From DAIOHQ01 sp036744635 (GTDB taxonomy: Bacteria; Planctomycetota; Phycisphaerae; Tepidisphaerales; Tepidisphaeraceae): a DNA stretch of 5,132 nt. Under the pieces are notes generated by a model that had not been told where the DNA came from, made no database searches, and was given only the letters and a program-made list of their open reading frames with translations. Positions 1 to 5,039 of this stretch are shown here, one piece after another (position 1 is the first letter of the stretch; each line of letters opens with the position of its first letter). The stretch spans positions 1 through 5,132 of the forward strand of contig DAIOHQ010000301.1 in assembly GCA_036744635.1 (NCBI GenBank). Direction: 5' to 3'. The position numbers and the translations under genes are program-made.

Positions 1-119
1 GTACGTGGGCGAGGGGACCGGGAGTGGCATCGCCAAAAATGAGCGCTACACCCGGGGCGACCCCGCCTCCACGGGGGCAGTTGCTAATTGTCGACTCCTG
101 CCAAAAATGGGGGCGGTGA
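1..119 (+). other. Ambiguous 5' region of the prenyl-synthase-like gene; possible tail of an upstream gene
   Basis: Three frames are open from the left edge. Frame 1 stops with TGA at 40-42, overlapping an ATG as ATGA (39-42). Frame 3 stops with TGA at 117-119, overlapping an in-frame GTG of the downstream gene as GTGA (116-119). Frame 2 runs straight into the synthase. Either stop could be the end of an upstream gene translationally coupled to the synthase, but no recognisable domain is seen in so short a stretch. The ten bases GCCAAAAATG occur twice (32-41 and 100-109), and short G/C runs at 54-57, 61-64 and 73-76 can pair alternatively. No convincing -35/-10 promoter was found. Confidence 0.3.
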
Positions 120-1096
120 CGTCGAACACTTCATTCACTGTGGCGCCAGAAGACTACGCGGCAGCGCGGGAGATCGTGCGCCGATCCGTGCCAGCGGTCT
201 ATAACGCGGCCGTGCATCTGCCTCGCGAGAAGCGACAGGCCGTTTATGCGCTGATGGCGTTTGCCGAGCTGACGCGCGAGGCGATGGAGAAATCCTGCGA
301 AAGCGCGCCAGGAGAGCCAGCCCCGGCCGGCGGTTCCTGTTGCTCCACCAGCGGGATTGATGAGCTGCTGGCCACGTTTGCCGGGCGCATCGAGCAGATG
401 CAGGCCGGGGCGCTGAAACTGCCCGCGGTGGCGCAGCGAGATGCATCGCAGCACGTGCTGGCGGCGCTGGCGGAGACGGTGCGGCGCTGCCAGATTCCCG
501 CCCAATATCTGATCGATTTCGCCGCCGGCTTTCGTGTCGATGCGGCCAATCGGCGCTATGCAACCTGGTCGCGCCTGGAAAAATATTGCTGGCAGCACGG
601 CGGTTCGCTGGGCATGGCCCTGGCGGGAATTCTGGGCGTGACCCACAGCGATGCCGCGAACAAGCTGGGCCGCCTCGCCGTCGCGATGCAGTTCACCCGT
701 TTACTGGTTCGAATCAAGAGCGACTGGCAACGGGACCACATCTATCTGCCGCTGGAGGACCTGGCCCGGTTCGGATATTCCGAGCGCGAGCTGGGAGAGG
801 GCACAACTGATGCGCGATATCGGAAGCTCATGGAGTTTGAGGTGCAGCGGGCGCGGGAGCTGTATCGCGAGGGGGCACAGGCCATCCTTTGGCTGGCCGG
901 CGACGGCTCGCGGCTGATGGTTGCCAACCTGACCGCGATGGGGCTTGGAGTGCTGAAGAAGCTGGAGTCGGCGGAATATGATGCGTCCAAGCGGAATGTG
1001 ACGATCGCAATCCGCGAGAGGCTTTGGCGTCTTTCCGCAGCATGGAAGCTGGCGAAATGGAATCGGGGGGAAAGCGCTCCGGCGGTATTTACTTGA
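107..1096 (+). CDS. Divergent squalene/phytoene synthase family protein with altered aspartate motifs
   Basis: The family (all-alpha head-to-head prenyl synthases: squalene, presqualene diphosphate and phytoene synthases, HpnC/HpnD) condenses two prenyl diphosphates at the membrane surface. From the ATG at 107 the protein has 329 residues, a usual bacterial family length. Family landmarks are visible in order: the helix ending YALMAFAELTRE (47-58), the central block FAAGFRVDAANRRYATW (138-154) with retained Asp145, KYCWQHGGSLG (159-169), AMQFT (193-197) and IYLPLEDL (212-219). However, motif I, normally DDxxD or DxxxD after YAFCR, reads ELTRE, and motif II, normally NILRDVxED before the YLP block, reads RLLVRIKSD, keeping only the last Asp (206). 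A Cys-containing insert lies at 63-82. The start is uncertain: the frame is open to the left edge (GTG at 5), ATG 107 and GTG 116 are alternatives, and none has a good ribosome-binding site. Family membership is confident; the substrate and whether it is catalytic are not known. Confidence 0.85.
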   Translation: MGAVTSNTSFTVAPEDYAAAREIVRRSVPAVYNAAVHLPREKRQAVYALMAFAELTREAMEKSCESAPGEPAPAGGSCCSTSGIDELLATFAGRIEQMQAGALKLPAVAQRDASQHVLAALAETVRRCQIPAQYLIDFAAGFRVDAANRRYATWSRLEKYCWQHGGSLGMALAGILGVTHSDAANKLGRLAVAMQFTRLLVRIKSDWQRDHIYLPLEDLARFGYSERELGEGTTDARYRKLMEFEVQRARELYREGAQAILWLAGDGSRLMVANLTAMGLGVLKKLESAEYDASKRNVTIAIRERLWRLSAAWKLAKWNRGESAPAVFT

Positions 1097-1109
1097 GATT
1101 TGACGTCGT

Positions 1110-1649
1110 TCAATGCCGATTCGCCCACCAGGCAATGAGGAGCAGGACTGCCGCGATGAGGAGGAGCACTTTCACCCGGCCCATTTCATGGGAGCGAAAC
1201 GCGGAGCCTATGCCGCCGATTAAGTTCCGCTTTTTCGCGGCGTGCTCCAGTTTTGCGACACGGCAATTGTTGCACAGATAAACGCCGCCCATCTTGTACA
1301 TATCCGAGATCGGGAAGTGCTTTTCGCAGCCGCCGCAGGGGGTGCGGGTGATGCGCTTCTTGGCCGAGTCGGCCGTGCCGCACTCGATGCAGAAATATTT
1401 GCCTTCGCGGTCCTTCATCCGTTTGCGGCCGGTGACATCCTTGCCGCAGATGCAGCAGGTCTTCTTCGTACTGGTGGTCTCGGGCGCGGTTGCGGTGGAA
1501 GTATTCATCATGGCTGAAGAGGAGTTGATGGTGTCGGAACCGTTCGAGGAGACGCGCGCAGGGGGACATTTGCACTTCCTCATCGACGGATCCGAAGGAT
1601 CGCCGCCGATCGCCCCACCGCAGTCCGGACAAATGACCACAGTCGCCAT
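1110..1649 (-). CDS. Multi-zinc-ribbon protein with C-terminal membrane anchor
   Basis: No named family is recognised. With the ATG at 1649 the protein has 179 residues. It shows three cysteine modules: C7xxC10 with C26xC28; C65/C66xxC68 with C87xxC90; and C105xxC108 with C126xxC129. The last two have 18 and 17 residues between knuckles, typical of zinc ribbons or treble clefs. A Ser/Thr/Ala/Asn-rich linker (34-63) separates the first module from the others. A hydrophobic segment at 161-176 (VLLLIAAVLLLIAWWA), preceded by basic residues and followed only by NRH, suggests a tail-anchored protein with its zinc domains in the cytoplasm. The start at 1649 is preferred because GGAG lies 8 bases upstream; upstream in-frame ATGs at 1655 and 1682 are worse placed. 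It is transcribed away from the NHEJ genes' end with its own promoter and converges on the synthase. Zinc binding and topology are inferred; a role in protein or nucleic-acid binding cannot be assigned. Confidence 0.8.
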   Translation of the reverse strand: MATVVICPDCGGAIGGDPSDPSMRKCKCPPARVSSNGSDTINSSSAMMNTSTATAPETTSTKKTCCICGKDVTGRKRMKDREGKYFCIECGTADSAKKRITRTPCGGCEKHFPISDMYKMGGVYLCNNCRVAKLEHAAKKRNLIGGIGSAFRSHEMGRVKVLLLIAAVLLLIAWWANRH

Positions 1650-1657
1650 GCGCATCG

Positions 1658-1661
1658 CTCC
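1658..1661 (-). promoter_or_regulatory. Ribosome-binding site deciding the zinc-ribbon protein start
   Basis: On the minus strand the sequence reads TTGGAGCGATGCGCATGGCG. GGAG is 8 bases from the ATG at 1649 but only 2 bases from the ATG at 1655, which favours the 1649 start. Confidence 0.6.
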
Positions 1662-1672
1662 AATTGCCAGGC

Positions 1673-1714
1673 CGCGGAGCATCCGAAACAGAAAGTGGAA
1701 ATTGCCGCTCCGCG
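1673..1714 (-). repeat. Inverted repeat in the 5' leader of the zinc-ribbon gene
   Basis: CGCGGAGC (1673-1680) and GCTCCGCG (1707-1714) are perfect 8-base inverted arms separated by 26 bases. They lie between the predicted transcription start and the ribosome-binding site. The hexamer GCAATT also occurs twice on the minus strand, beside each arm, next to GGAGC sequences. The repeat could form a leader hairpin or be a protein-binding site; nothing identifies it as a known riboswitch. Confidence 0.4.
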
Positions 1715-1736
1715 TACAGATGCCTAACCCGGATAG

Positions 1737-1765
1737 ATTATCGCCAAATCGGTGCTCAAAGGCAA
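1737..1765 (-). promoter_or_regulatory. Sigma70-like promoter of the zinc-ribbon gene
   Basis: On the minus strand a -35 box TTGCCT (1760-1765) is separated by exactly 17 bases from a -10 box GATAAT (1737-1742). This predicts transcription starting near 1730 and a leader of about 80 bases before the ATG at 1649. A TTGACA hexamer lies just upstream (1766-1771), but its spacing of 23 bases to the -10 is too long. The promoter would make this gene independent of the NHEJ genes upstream. Confidence 0.5.
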
Positions 1766-1801
1766 TGTCAATCTAGGAAAGTGACAGGCTGAGCTGGGAG
1801 A

Positions 1802-2791
1802 TCAGAGCGATTTGGCCGTCGGAAGCCGCTGCCTGAGCTTTAGAACCGGTTCAAAGAGATCGCCCTTGGCTTTCACCCGGCGTAGGACGTCGGCGGCTTC
1901 AAAATGGAGCAGGCCGGGATCGCCTTTCTTGAGTGTACGCTTGCACTCATCCCAGGTGATCGGAGTGGAGACGGTGGGAGTTTCGCGGGCGCGCAGGGAA
2001 TAGGGACAGACAGTGGTCTTGTGGGAATCGTTCTGGCTCCAGTCGACAAAGACTTTACCAGCGCGCAGGGACTTGCTCATGCTGGAGATGACCTGGTCGG
2101 GATGCTGGCGCTCGAAGAGGCGGGCAATGGCGTGGGCGCACTCCTTGGTCTGATCGAATGTCACCGGCGTGTTCAACGGGACATAAAAATGCAGTCCTTT
2201 GGAGCCTGAGGTCTTGGGGAAGCTCTGCAGGCCAAGCTCGGCAAACAGGTCGCGCATCAGCAAACCGACCCGGCAGCAGTCGATGATGCTGGCGGGCGCG
2301 CCGGGATCAAGATCGAAGACCATCATCGTCGGCCGGTCGATGTGATCGCCGCGGGAGAGCAGCGTATGCAGCTCCAGTGAGGCGAGATTTGCCACCCAGA
2401 TCAGCGATGCAGTGTTGTCGATGGCGCAATAGTTCAGGTGCTCGTTATTCCCTTCGGACCAGACCTCAATCGTCTCGATCCATTCCGGCCGGTGCGAGGG
2501 GCAGCGTTTTTCGTAGAAGAACATGCCGGTGACGCCGTTGGGATAGCGCTTAAGCGTCAGCGGCCGGCCTTTGAGATACGGCAGGACCGTGGGGGCGATC
2601 TTCAGGTAGTAGTCGATGACATCGCCCTTGGTAAAGCCGGTCTTGGGGTAGAGGATTTTCGTGAGGTTCTTGACGTAGAGGGTCTTGTTGCCGATTTGCA
2701 CGGGCGTGGCGCCGGGGGGAGCGGGGGCATTGACCGGTTTCGATGACGCAGCGCGTTTGGGCGTGCGAGAGGTTTTGGAAGCCGTGGGCAT
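1802..2791 (-). CDS. ligD: Stand-alone LigD-type primase-polymerase (NHEJ polymerase)
   Basis: This is the archaeo-eukaryotic-primase-type polymerase domain of LigD, which adds nucleotides (often ribonucleotides) at broken DNA ends held by Ku. In 329 residues it shows a basic Ala/Pro/Lys-rich N-terminal tail (1-30), the family's opening NLTKILYPKTGFTKGDVIDYY region (42-62), LKGRPLTLKRYPNG (73-86) and FYEKRCPSHRPEW (92-104). The catalytic metal-binding pair FDLDPG has Asp160 and Asp162. The nucleotide-binding SGSKGLHFY lies at 195-203, VDWSQN with the third Asp at 250, and PYSLRAR at 263-269. All key residues are present. No ligase or phosphoesterase domain is fused, so it is a split-out LigD polymerase. 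It is downstream of ku on the same strand after a 111-base gap. No clear ribosome-binding site precedes the ATG at 2791, and no better in-frame start precedes the conserved domain. The symbol refers to the domain only. Confidence 0.93.
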   Translation of the reverse strand: MPTASKTSRTPKRAASSKPVNAPAPPGATPVQIGNKTLYVKNLTKILYPKTGFTKGDVIDYYLKIAPTVLPYLKGRPLTLKRYPNGVTGMFFYEKRCPSHRPEWIETIEVWSEGNNEHLNYCAIDNTASLIWVANLASLELHTLLSRGDHIDRPTMMVFDLDPGAPASIIDCCRVGLLMRDLFAELGLQSFPKTSGSKGLHFYVPLNTPVTFDQTKECAHAIARLFERQHPDQVISSMSKSLRAGKVFVDWSQNDSHKTTVCPYSLRARETPTVSTPITWDECKRTLKKGDPGLLHFEAADVLRRVKAKGDLFEPVLKLRQRLPTAKSL

Positions 2792-2825
2792 GTTGCGTTC
2801 GCGTACAGTGCGGCCGAAGCAAAAT

Positions 2826-2845
2826 GGTGGGCGGCTACGCCCACC
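2826..2845. repeat. REP-like palindrome between ku and the polymerase gene
   Basis: GGTGGGC (2826-2832) and GCCCACC (2839-2845) form a perfect 7-bp stem around a 6-base loop. The flank reads CCTACA on one side and, on the minus strand, ATTTTGC after the stem. The TAGGGTGGGC/GCCCACC pattern resembles short palindromes dispersed between genes in many GC-rich genomes. As a single copy here it could be a REP-type element, or a weak terminator or processing site reducing polymerase expression relative to Ku. The adjoining 2846-2864 holds imperfect repeats of ACTACAA. Confidence 0.6.
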
Positions 2846-2902
2846 CTACAAACTACAACTACACATCTGCCAGCACAGGAGCTCAGACGCACATCACGAT
2901 AA

Positions 2903-3763
2903 TCACGCCGACTTGCGGCGGCGGCGCTCGTGATGGTGGTGCTGGCGGACCGGGGCGTGCGCGGTCGCGACGCCGGCCTTTCCGCGGGCCTGGGCCAGAC
3001 TGGCTTCCAATGCGGCCATGAGGTCGACCGCCTTGCCCGCCTTGCGCTCCACCGGCGGTGGCGTCACCACATCCTCGCCTTTCGCTTTCTTCGCCAGCAT
3101 CGCCTTCACGCGCTCCTGGTAATCATCGTGATACTTCTTCGGCTGGAATTCTGTCGAGAGGGATTCTATGAACTGCTGGGCGACCTTCAGCTCGCGCTCG
3201 CCAACGTGGACCTTGCTGGGCGCCTCATCATCGATCTCTTCCGCCGGCAGCACCTCGTTGCCGAAGTGCATGGTCTCCAGGCACAGCACATCCTCCACCG
3301 GCCGGATCGCGGCCAGATATTCCTTGTCGCGCATCACGAAGCGGGCGATGCCAACCTTGCCGCTCTTGGTCATCGCCTCCACCAGCAGCCGATACGGCCT
3401 GGCCGCGTTGGGGCCGGGCAGCAGATAATATGGCCGGTCGTAATACATCGGATCGATATCCGTCAGGTCGACGAAGTCGGTGATGTCGATGTTGCGGCTC
3501 TTCTCCGGCGCCAGAGCTTCCAGCTCTTCGGCGCTGACGATGACATACTGGTCTGGAGCGACCTCGTATCCTTTGACGATGTGCTCGGGGTGTATTTCCT
3601 TGCCGTCGGCCGGGCAGACCATCTTGCGCTGCAGGCGCACATGGTCCTGGTCGTGCAGCATGTGAAACGCGACGCGCTCTTCTTTCACCGCTGTATAAAG
3701 CTTCACCGGAATATTCACCAGCCCAAACGACAACGAGCCGGACCACATGGATCTGCGTGCCAT
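2903..3763 (-). CDS. ku: Bacterial NHEJ protein Ku
   Basis: Ku forms a homodimeric ring that threads onto double-strand DNA ends and recruits LigD activities. The 286-residue protein matches the bacterial Ku core: MARRSMWSGSLSFGLVNIPV at the N-terminus (1-20), VKLYTAV, then HIVKGYEV (61-68), DITDFVDLTDIDPMYYDRPYYL (about 93-114) and KSGKVGIARFVMRDKEYL (about 132-149). GERELKVAQQFIESL and FQPKKYHDDYQERV follow before the C-terminal AVDLMAALEASLAQAR segment, the part associated with LigD contact in studied Ku proteins. It ends in an unusual basic tail, RQHHHHERRRRKSA. The start at 3763 is backed by GAGGTGA three bases upstream, overlapping the stop of the ligase gene, which is only 9 bases away; translation is probably coupled. 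Length is normal, with no truncation. Confidence 0.97.
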   Translation of the reverse strand: MARRSMWSGSLSFGLVNIPVKLYTAVKEERVAFHMLHDQDHVRLQRKMVCPADGKEIHPEHIVKGYEVAPDQYVIVSAEELEALAPEKSRNIDITDFVDLTDIDPMYYDRPYYLLPGPNAARPYRLLVEAMTKSGKVGIARFVMRDKEYLAAIRPVEDVLCLETMHFGNEVLPAEEIDDEAPSKVHVGERELKVAQQFIESLSTEFQPKKYHDDYQERVKAMLAKKAKGEDVVTPPPVERKAGKAVDLMAALEASLAQARGKAGVATAHAPVRQHHHHERRRRKSA

Positions 3764-3766
3764 AAG

Positions 3767-3773
3767 TCACCTC
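3767..3773 (-). promoter_or_regulatory. ku ribosome-binding site overlapping the ligase stop codon
   Basis: The minus strand reads TAGAGGTGACTTATG: the TAG (3773-3775) ends the ligase gene and its last base begins GAGGTGA, followed by CTT and the ku ATG. This arrangement indicates one transcript and probable translational coupling. Confidence 0.75.
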
Positions 3774-4762
3774 TATGCGGAAATTTTCCTGATCGTTTCC
3801 CGGACCACCGCCCGCGGGTTCTTGTCCGTGCGCAATCCCTTGAACGCCGTCTGCTGAATCTGCCCGCCCTCCGGCCAGCGCCGGTATTCGACTTCGATGA
3901 CGATCTTCGGATCGACCCACGTTACATTTTTCCTGGCGATGCGGTCGACGAAAGGACTGTCCGGCCGGACGTGCTGCCGCAGCAAAGTGAGGATTTCGGC
4001 CGCGGTGGATTGGGAAAAACCGGTGCCGACACCCCCGGCGAAGCGAAGCTGTGGCTTGTTGCCGTGAGAAGGCACCTGTGATTCGTAATATCCCACCAGC
4101 AGCGACCCGAGCCCGCGCGAGCGGTTTTCTTCGGGCGTCCACCCGCCGACGACGAATTCCTGGCGCTGCACGATTTTGATTTTCAGCCAATTCCCTGAGC
4201 GCCGGCCCGGCTCGTAGATCCCATCCAGCCGCTTGGCGACGATCCCTTCGAGGCCCGTCCGAGTAGCGGCATCCAACATCGCCGTGCCCTGGCCGACATG
4301 CGCCGGCGACACCTGCCAGCTCGGCCCCATTAACGTCAGCTCCTCCAGCCTTTCGCGGCGCTTGGTGAAGGGCCGATCCATCAGCGATTGGCCGTCGAGA
4401 TACAGCAGGTCGAATATGAAATAGAACACCGGCACCTGTTTGGTGAGCCGCGCCACCGCCGCGGGATCACCCACGTGCATCCGCCGCTGCAGCAGCGGAA
4501 AACTCGGCCGATCCATTTCGTCCAGGGCGATCACTTCCCCATCGAGAATTGCCCGGTGTGACTCCACCGCCCTCCCCAGCGCGTGCAGCTCCGGATACCG
4601 CATCGTGATGTCGAGCAGATTGCGGCTGAGCAATCGAATGGAACCATCCTGGCAGAACGCCATCGCCCGCACGCCATCCCACTTGAACTCAAACGCATAC
4701 GCCGACTCATTCGCCGGCAGCGCCGAGAGCGTGGCGAGCATCGGATCGATGCGCGTCGGCAT
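3773..4762 (-). CDS. ligD: Stand-alone LigD-type ATP-dependent DNA ligase
   Basis: This seals nicks and double-strand breaks through an adenylated-lysine intermediate, as the ligase part of the NHEJ machinery. From the ATG at 4762 it has 329 residues. The order is IDPMLATL (5-12), motif I KWDGVR with the adenylated Lys27 (27-32), SRN (46-48), motif III LDGEV (73-77), motif IIIa FDLLYLDG (117-124), motif IV EGIVAKR (172-178) and motif V WLKIK (192-196). An OB-fold domain follows with EFVVGGW, FAGGVGTGF, and near the end FKGLRTDKNP. All catalytic motifs are intact, and there is no polymerase or phosphoesterase domain. The start at 4762 is chosen because AGGGGGTG lies six bases upstream and the conserved region begins at once. 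In-frame ATG 4828 or GTG 4837 would add 22-25 residues but lack a ribosome-binding site. It leads the ligase-ku-polymerase cluster. The symbol refers to the domain only. Confidence 0.95.
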   Translation of the reverse strand: MPTRIDPMLATLSALPANESAYAFEFKWDGVRAMAFCQDGSIRLLSRNLLDITMRYPELHALGRAVESHRAILDGEVIALDEMDRPSFPLLQRRMHVGDPAAVARLTKQVPVFYFIFDLLYLDGQSLMDRPFTKRRERLEELTLMGPSWQVSPAHVGQGTAMLDAATRTGLEGIVAKRLDGIYEPGRRSGNWLKIKIVQRQEFVVGGWTPEENRSRGLGSLLVGYYESQVPSHGNKPQLRFAGGVGTGFSQSTAAEILTLLRQHVRPDSPFVDRIARKNVTWVDPKIVIEVEYRRWPEGGQIQQTAFKGLRTDKNPRAVVRETIRKISA

Positions 4763-4768
4763 CGGTTG

Positions 4769-4776
4769 CACCCCCT
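4769..4776 (-). promoter_or_regulatory. Ribosome-binding site deciding the ligase start
   Basis: On the minus strand AGGGGGTG is followed by CAACCG and ATG (4762), one base away from the consensus AGGAGGTG and at near-ideal spacing. No comparable site precedes the ATG at 4828 or the GTG at 4837. Confidence 0.6.
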
Positions 4777-4826
4777 GGCGGGGCGCGCATGTCGCACCCG
4801 GCCGCGATTTGGTGGCGGTTCGTGTC

Positions 4827-5018
4827 ATGTTGACCACAGATAGTCACGTCTTGCCGTCCGTGACGTTGTTATTTGGGGAAATCCATTGCACCCATTGCGA
4901 CAATCTCAGGTGGAGCATGGGGCGTGCCAGTGAGCGCAAATCCTGCGCGATCTGCGGAGGAGTACAAACAAGCGCTGACAAATGCGAACTTGTGCGGCAT
5001 TATCCGATAAGTGAGTAG
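4827..5018 (+). CDS. Possible small zinc-ribbon protein (hypothetical, 63 residues)
   Basis: This is not a recognised family. From the ATG at 4827 the ORF encodes 63 residues with CTHC (21-24) and CAICGG (40-45), fifteen residues between the knuckles, and a further Cys at 53. That pattern is typical of a small zinc ribbon and unlikely to arise often by chance. It lies between the divergent ligase and the + strand gene starting at 5040, whose ATG is 21 bases beyond the TAG, so the two could be cotranscribed. Against it, no strong ribosome-binding site precedes the ATG, and the reading frame continues upstream antisense to the ligase. Alternative starts are GTG at 4860, or an ATG at 4917 with AGGTGGA just before it, though the latter would drop the first CxxC. 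Confidence 0.4.
   Translation: MLTTDSHVLPSVTLLFGEIHCTHCDNLRWSMGRASERKSCAICGGVQTSADKCELVRHYPISE
4975..5003 (+). promoter_or_regulatory. Candidate promoter for the right-edge gene
   Basis: CTGACA (4975-4980) and CATTAT (4998-5003) are 17 bases apart, five and four matches to the sigma70 consensus. This would start transcription near 5010 and give a leader of about 30 bases before the ATG at 5040. It overlaps the candidate minus-strand promoter. Confidence 0.3.
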
Positions 5019-5027
5019 TTGTGCGAA
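4999..5027 (-). promoter_or_regulatory. Candidate promoter for the ligase-ku-polymerase cluster
   Basis: On the minus strand TTCGCA (5022-5027) and GATAAT (4999-5004) are 17 bases apart, a sigma70-like spacing with a good -10 and a mediocre -35. Transcription would begin near 4992, giving a leader of about 230 bases before the ligase start at 4762. The length of the leader and the weak -35 keep confidence low. Confidence 0.3.
5000..5010. repeat. Short perfect palindrome TTATCCGATAA in the divergent region
   Basis: TTATC and GATAA are perfect inverted arms around a single C. The palindrome lies over both candidate -10 regions and 29 bases before the right-edge gene's ATG. It could be an operator half-site pair or a chance occurrence. 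Confidence 0.25.
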
Positions 5028-5036
5028 AGAGGTGAT
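5028..5036 (+). promoter_or_regulatory. Strong ribosome-binding site of the right-edge gene
   Basis: AGAGGTGAT is one base off the anti-16S consensus AGGAGGTGAT, and its GAGG core is seven bases from the ATG at 5040. It marks a real translation start at the window edge. Confidence 0.7.
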
Positions 5037-5039
5037 TTG

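Noticed and set aside
131..646. A 171-codon - strand open frame
   Set aside because: It is antisense to the conserved prenyl-synthase-like gene and shows no domain.
1097..1109. Terminator between the convergent genes
   Set aside because: There are only 13 bases between the stops, and the local palindrome GACGTC has neither a long stem nor a T run.
1766..1771. TTGACA hexamer on the minus strand as the -35 of the zinc-gene promoter
   Set aside because: It is 23 bases from the GATAAT -10; TTGCCT at 1760-1765 has the correct 17-base spacing.
1294..1776. A 160-codon + strand open frame
   Set aside because: It is antisense to the zinc-ribbon gene and its promoter, with no motif and no ribosome-binding site.
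2930..4081. A 383-codon open frame on the + strand
   Set aside because: It lies wholly antisense to ku and the ligase gene, whose conserved motifs are unambiguous. Its sequence is typical of a mirror frame in GC-rich DNA, with no recognisable domain.
3228..4190. A 320-codon open frame on the - strand spanning ku and ligase
   Set aside because: It is out of frame with both real genes, rich in Arg, Ala, Gly and Pro, and has no domain.
4440..4826. Upstream part of the + strand frame that contains the small CxxC ORF
   Set aside because: It is antisense to the ligase N-terminal region; only the section beyond 4827 carries a plausible motif.
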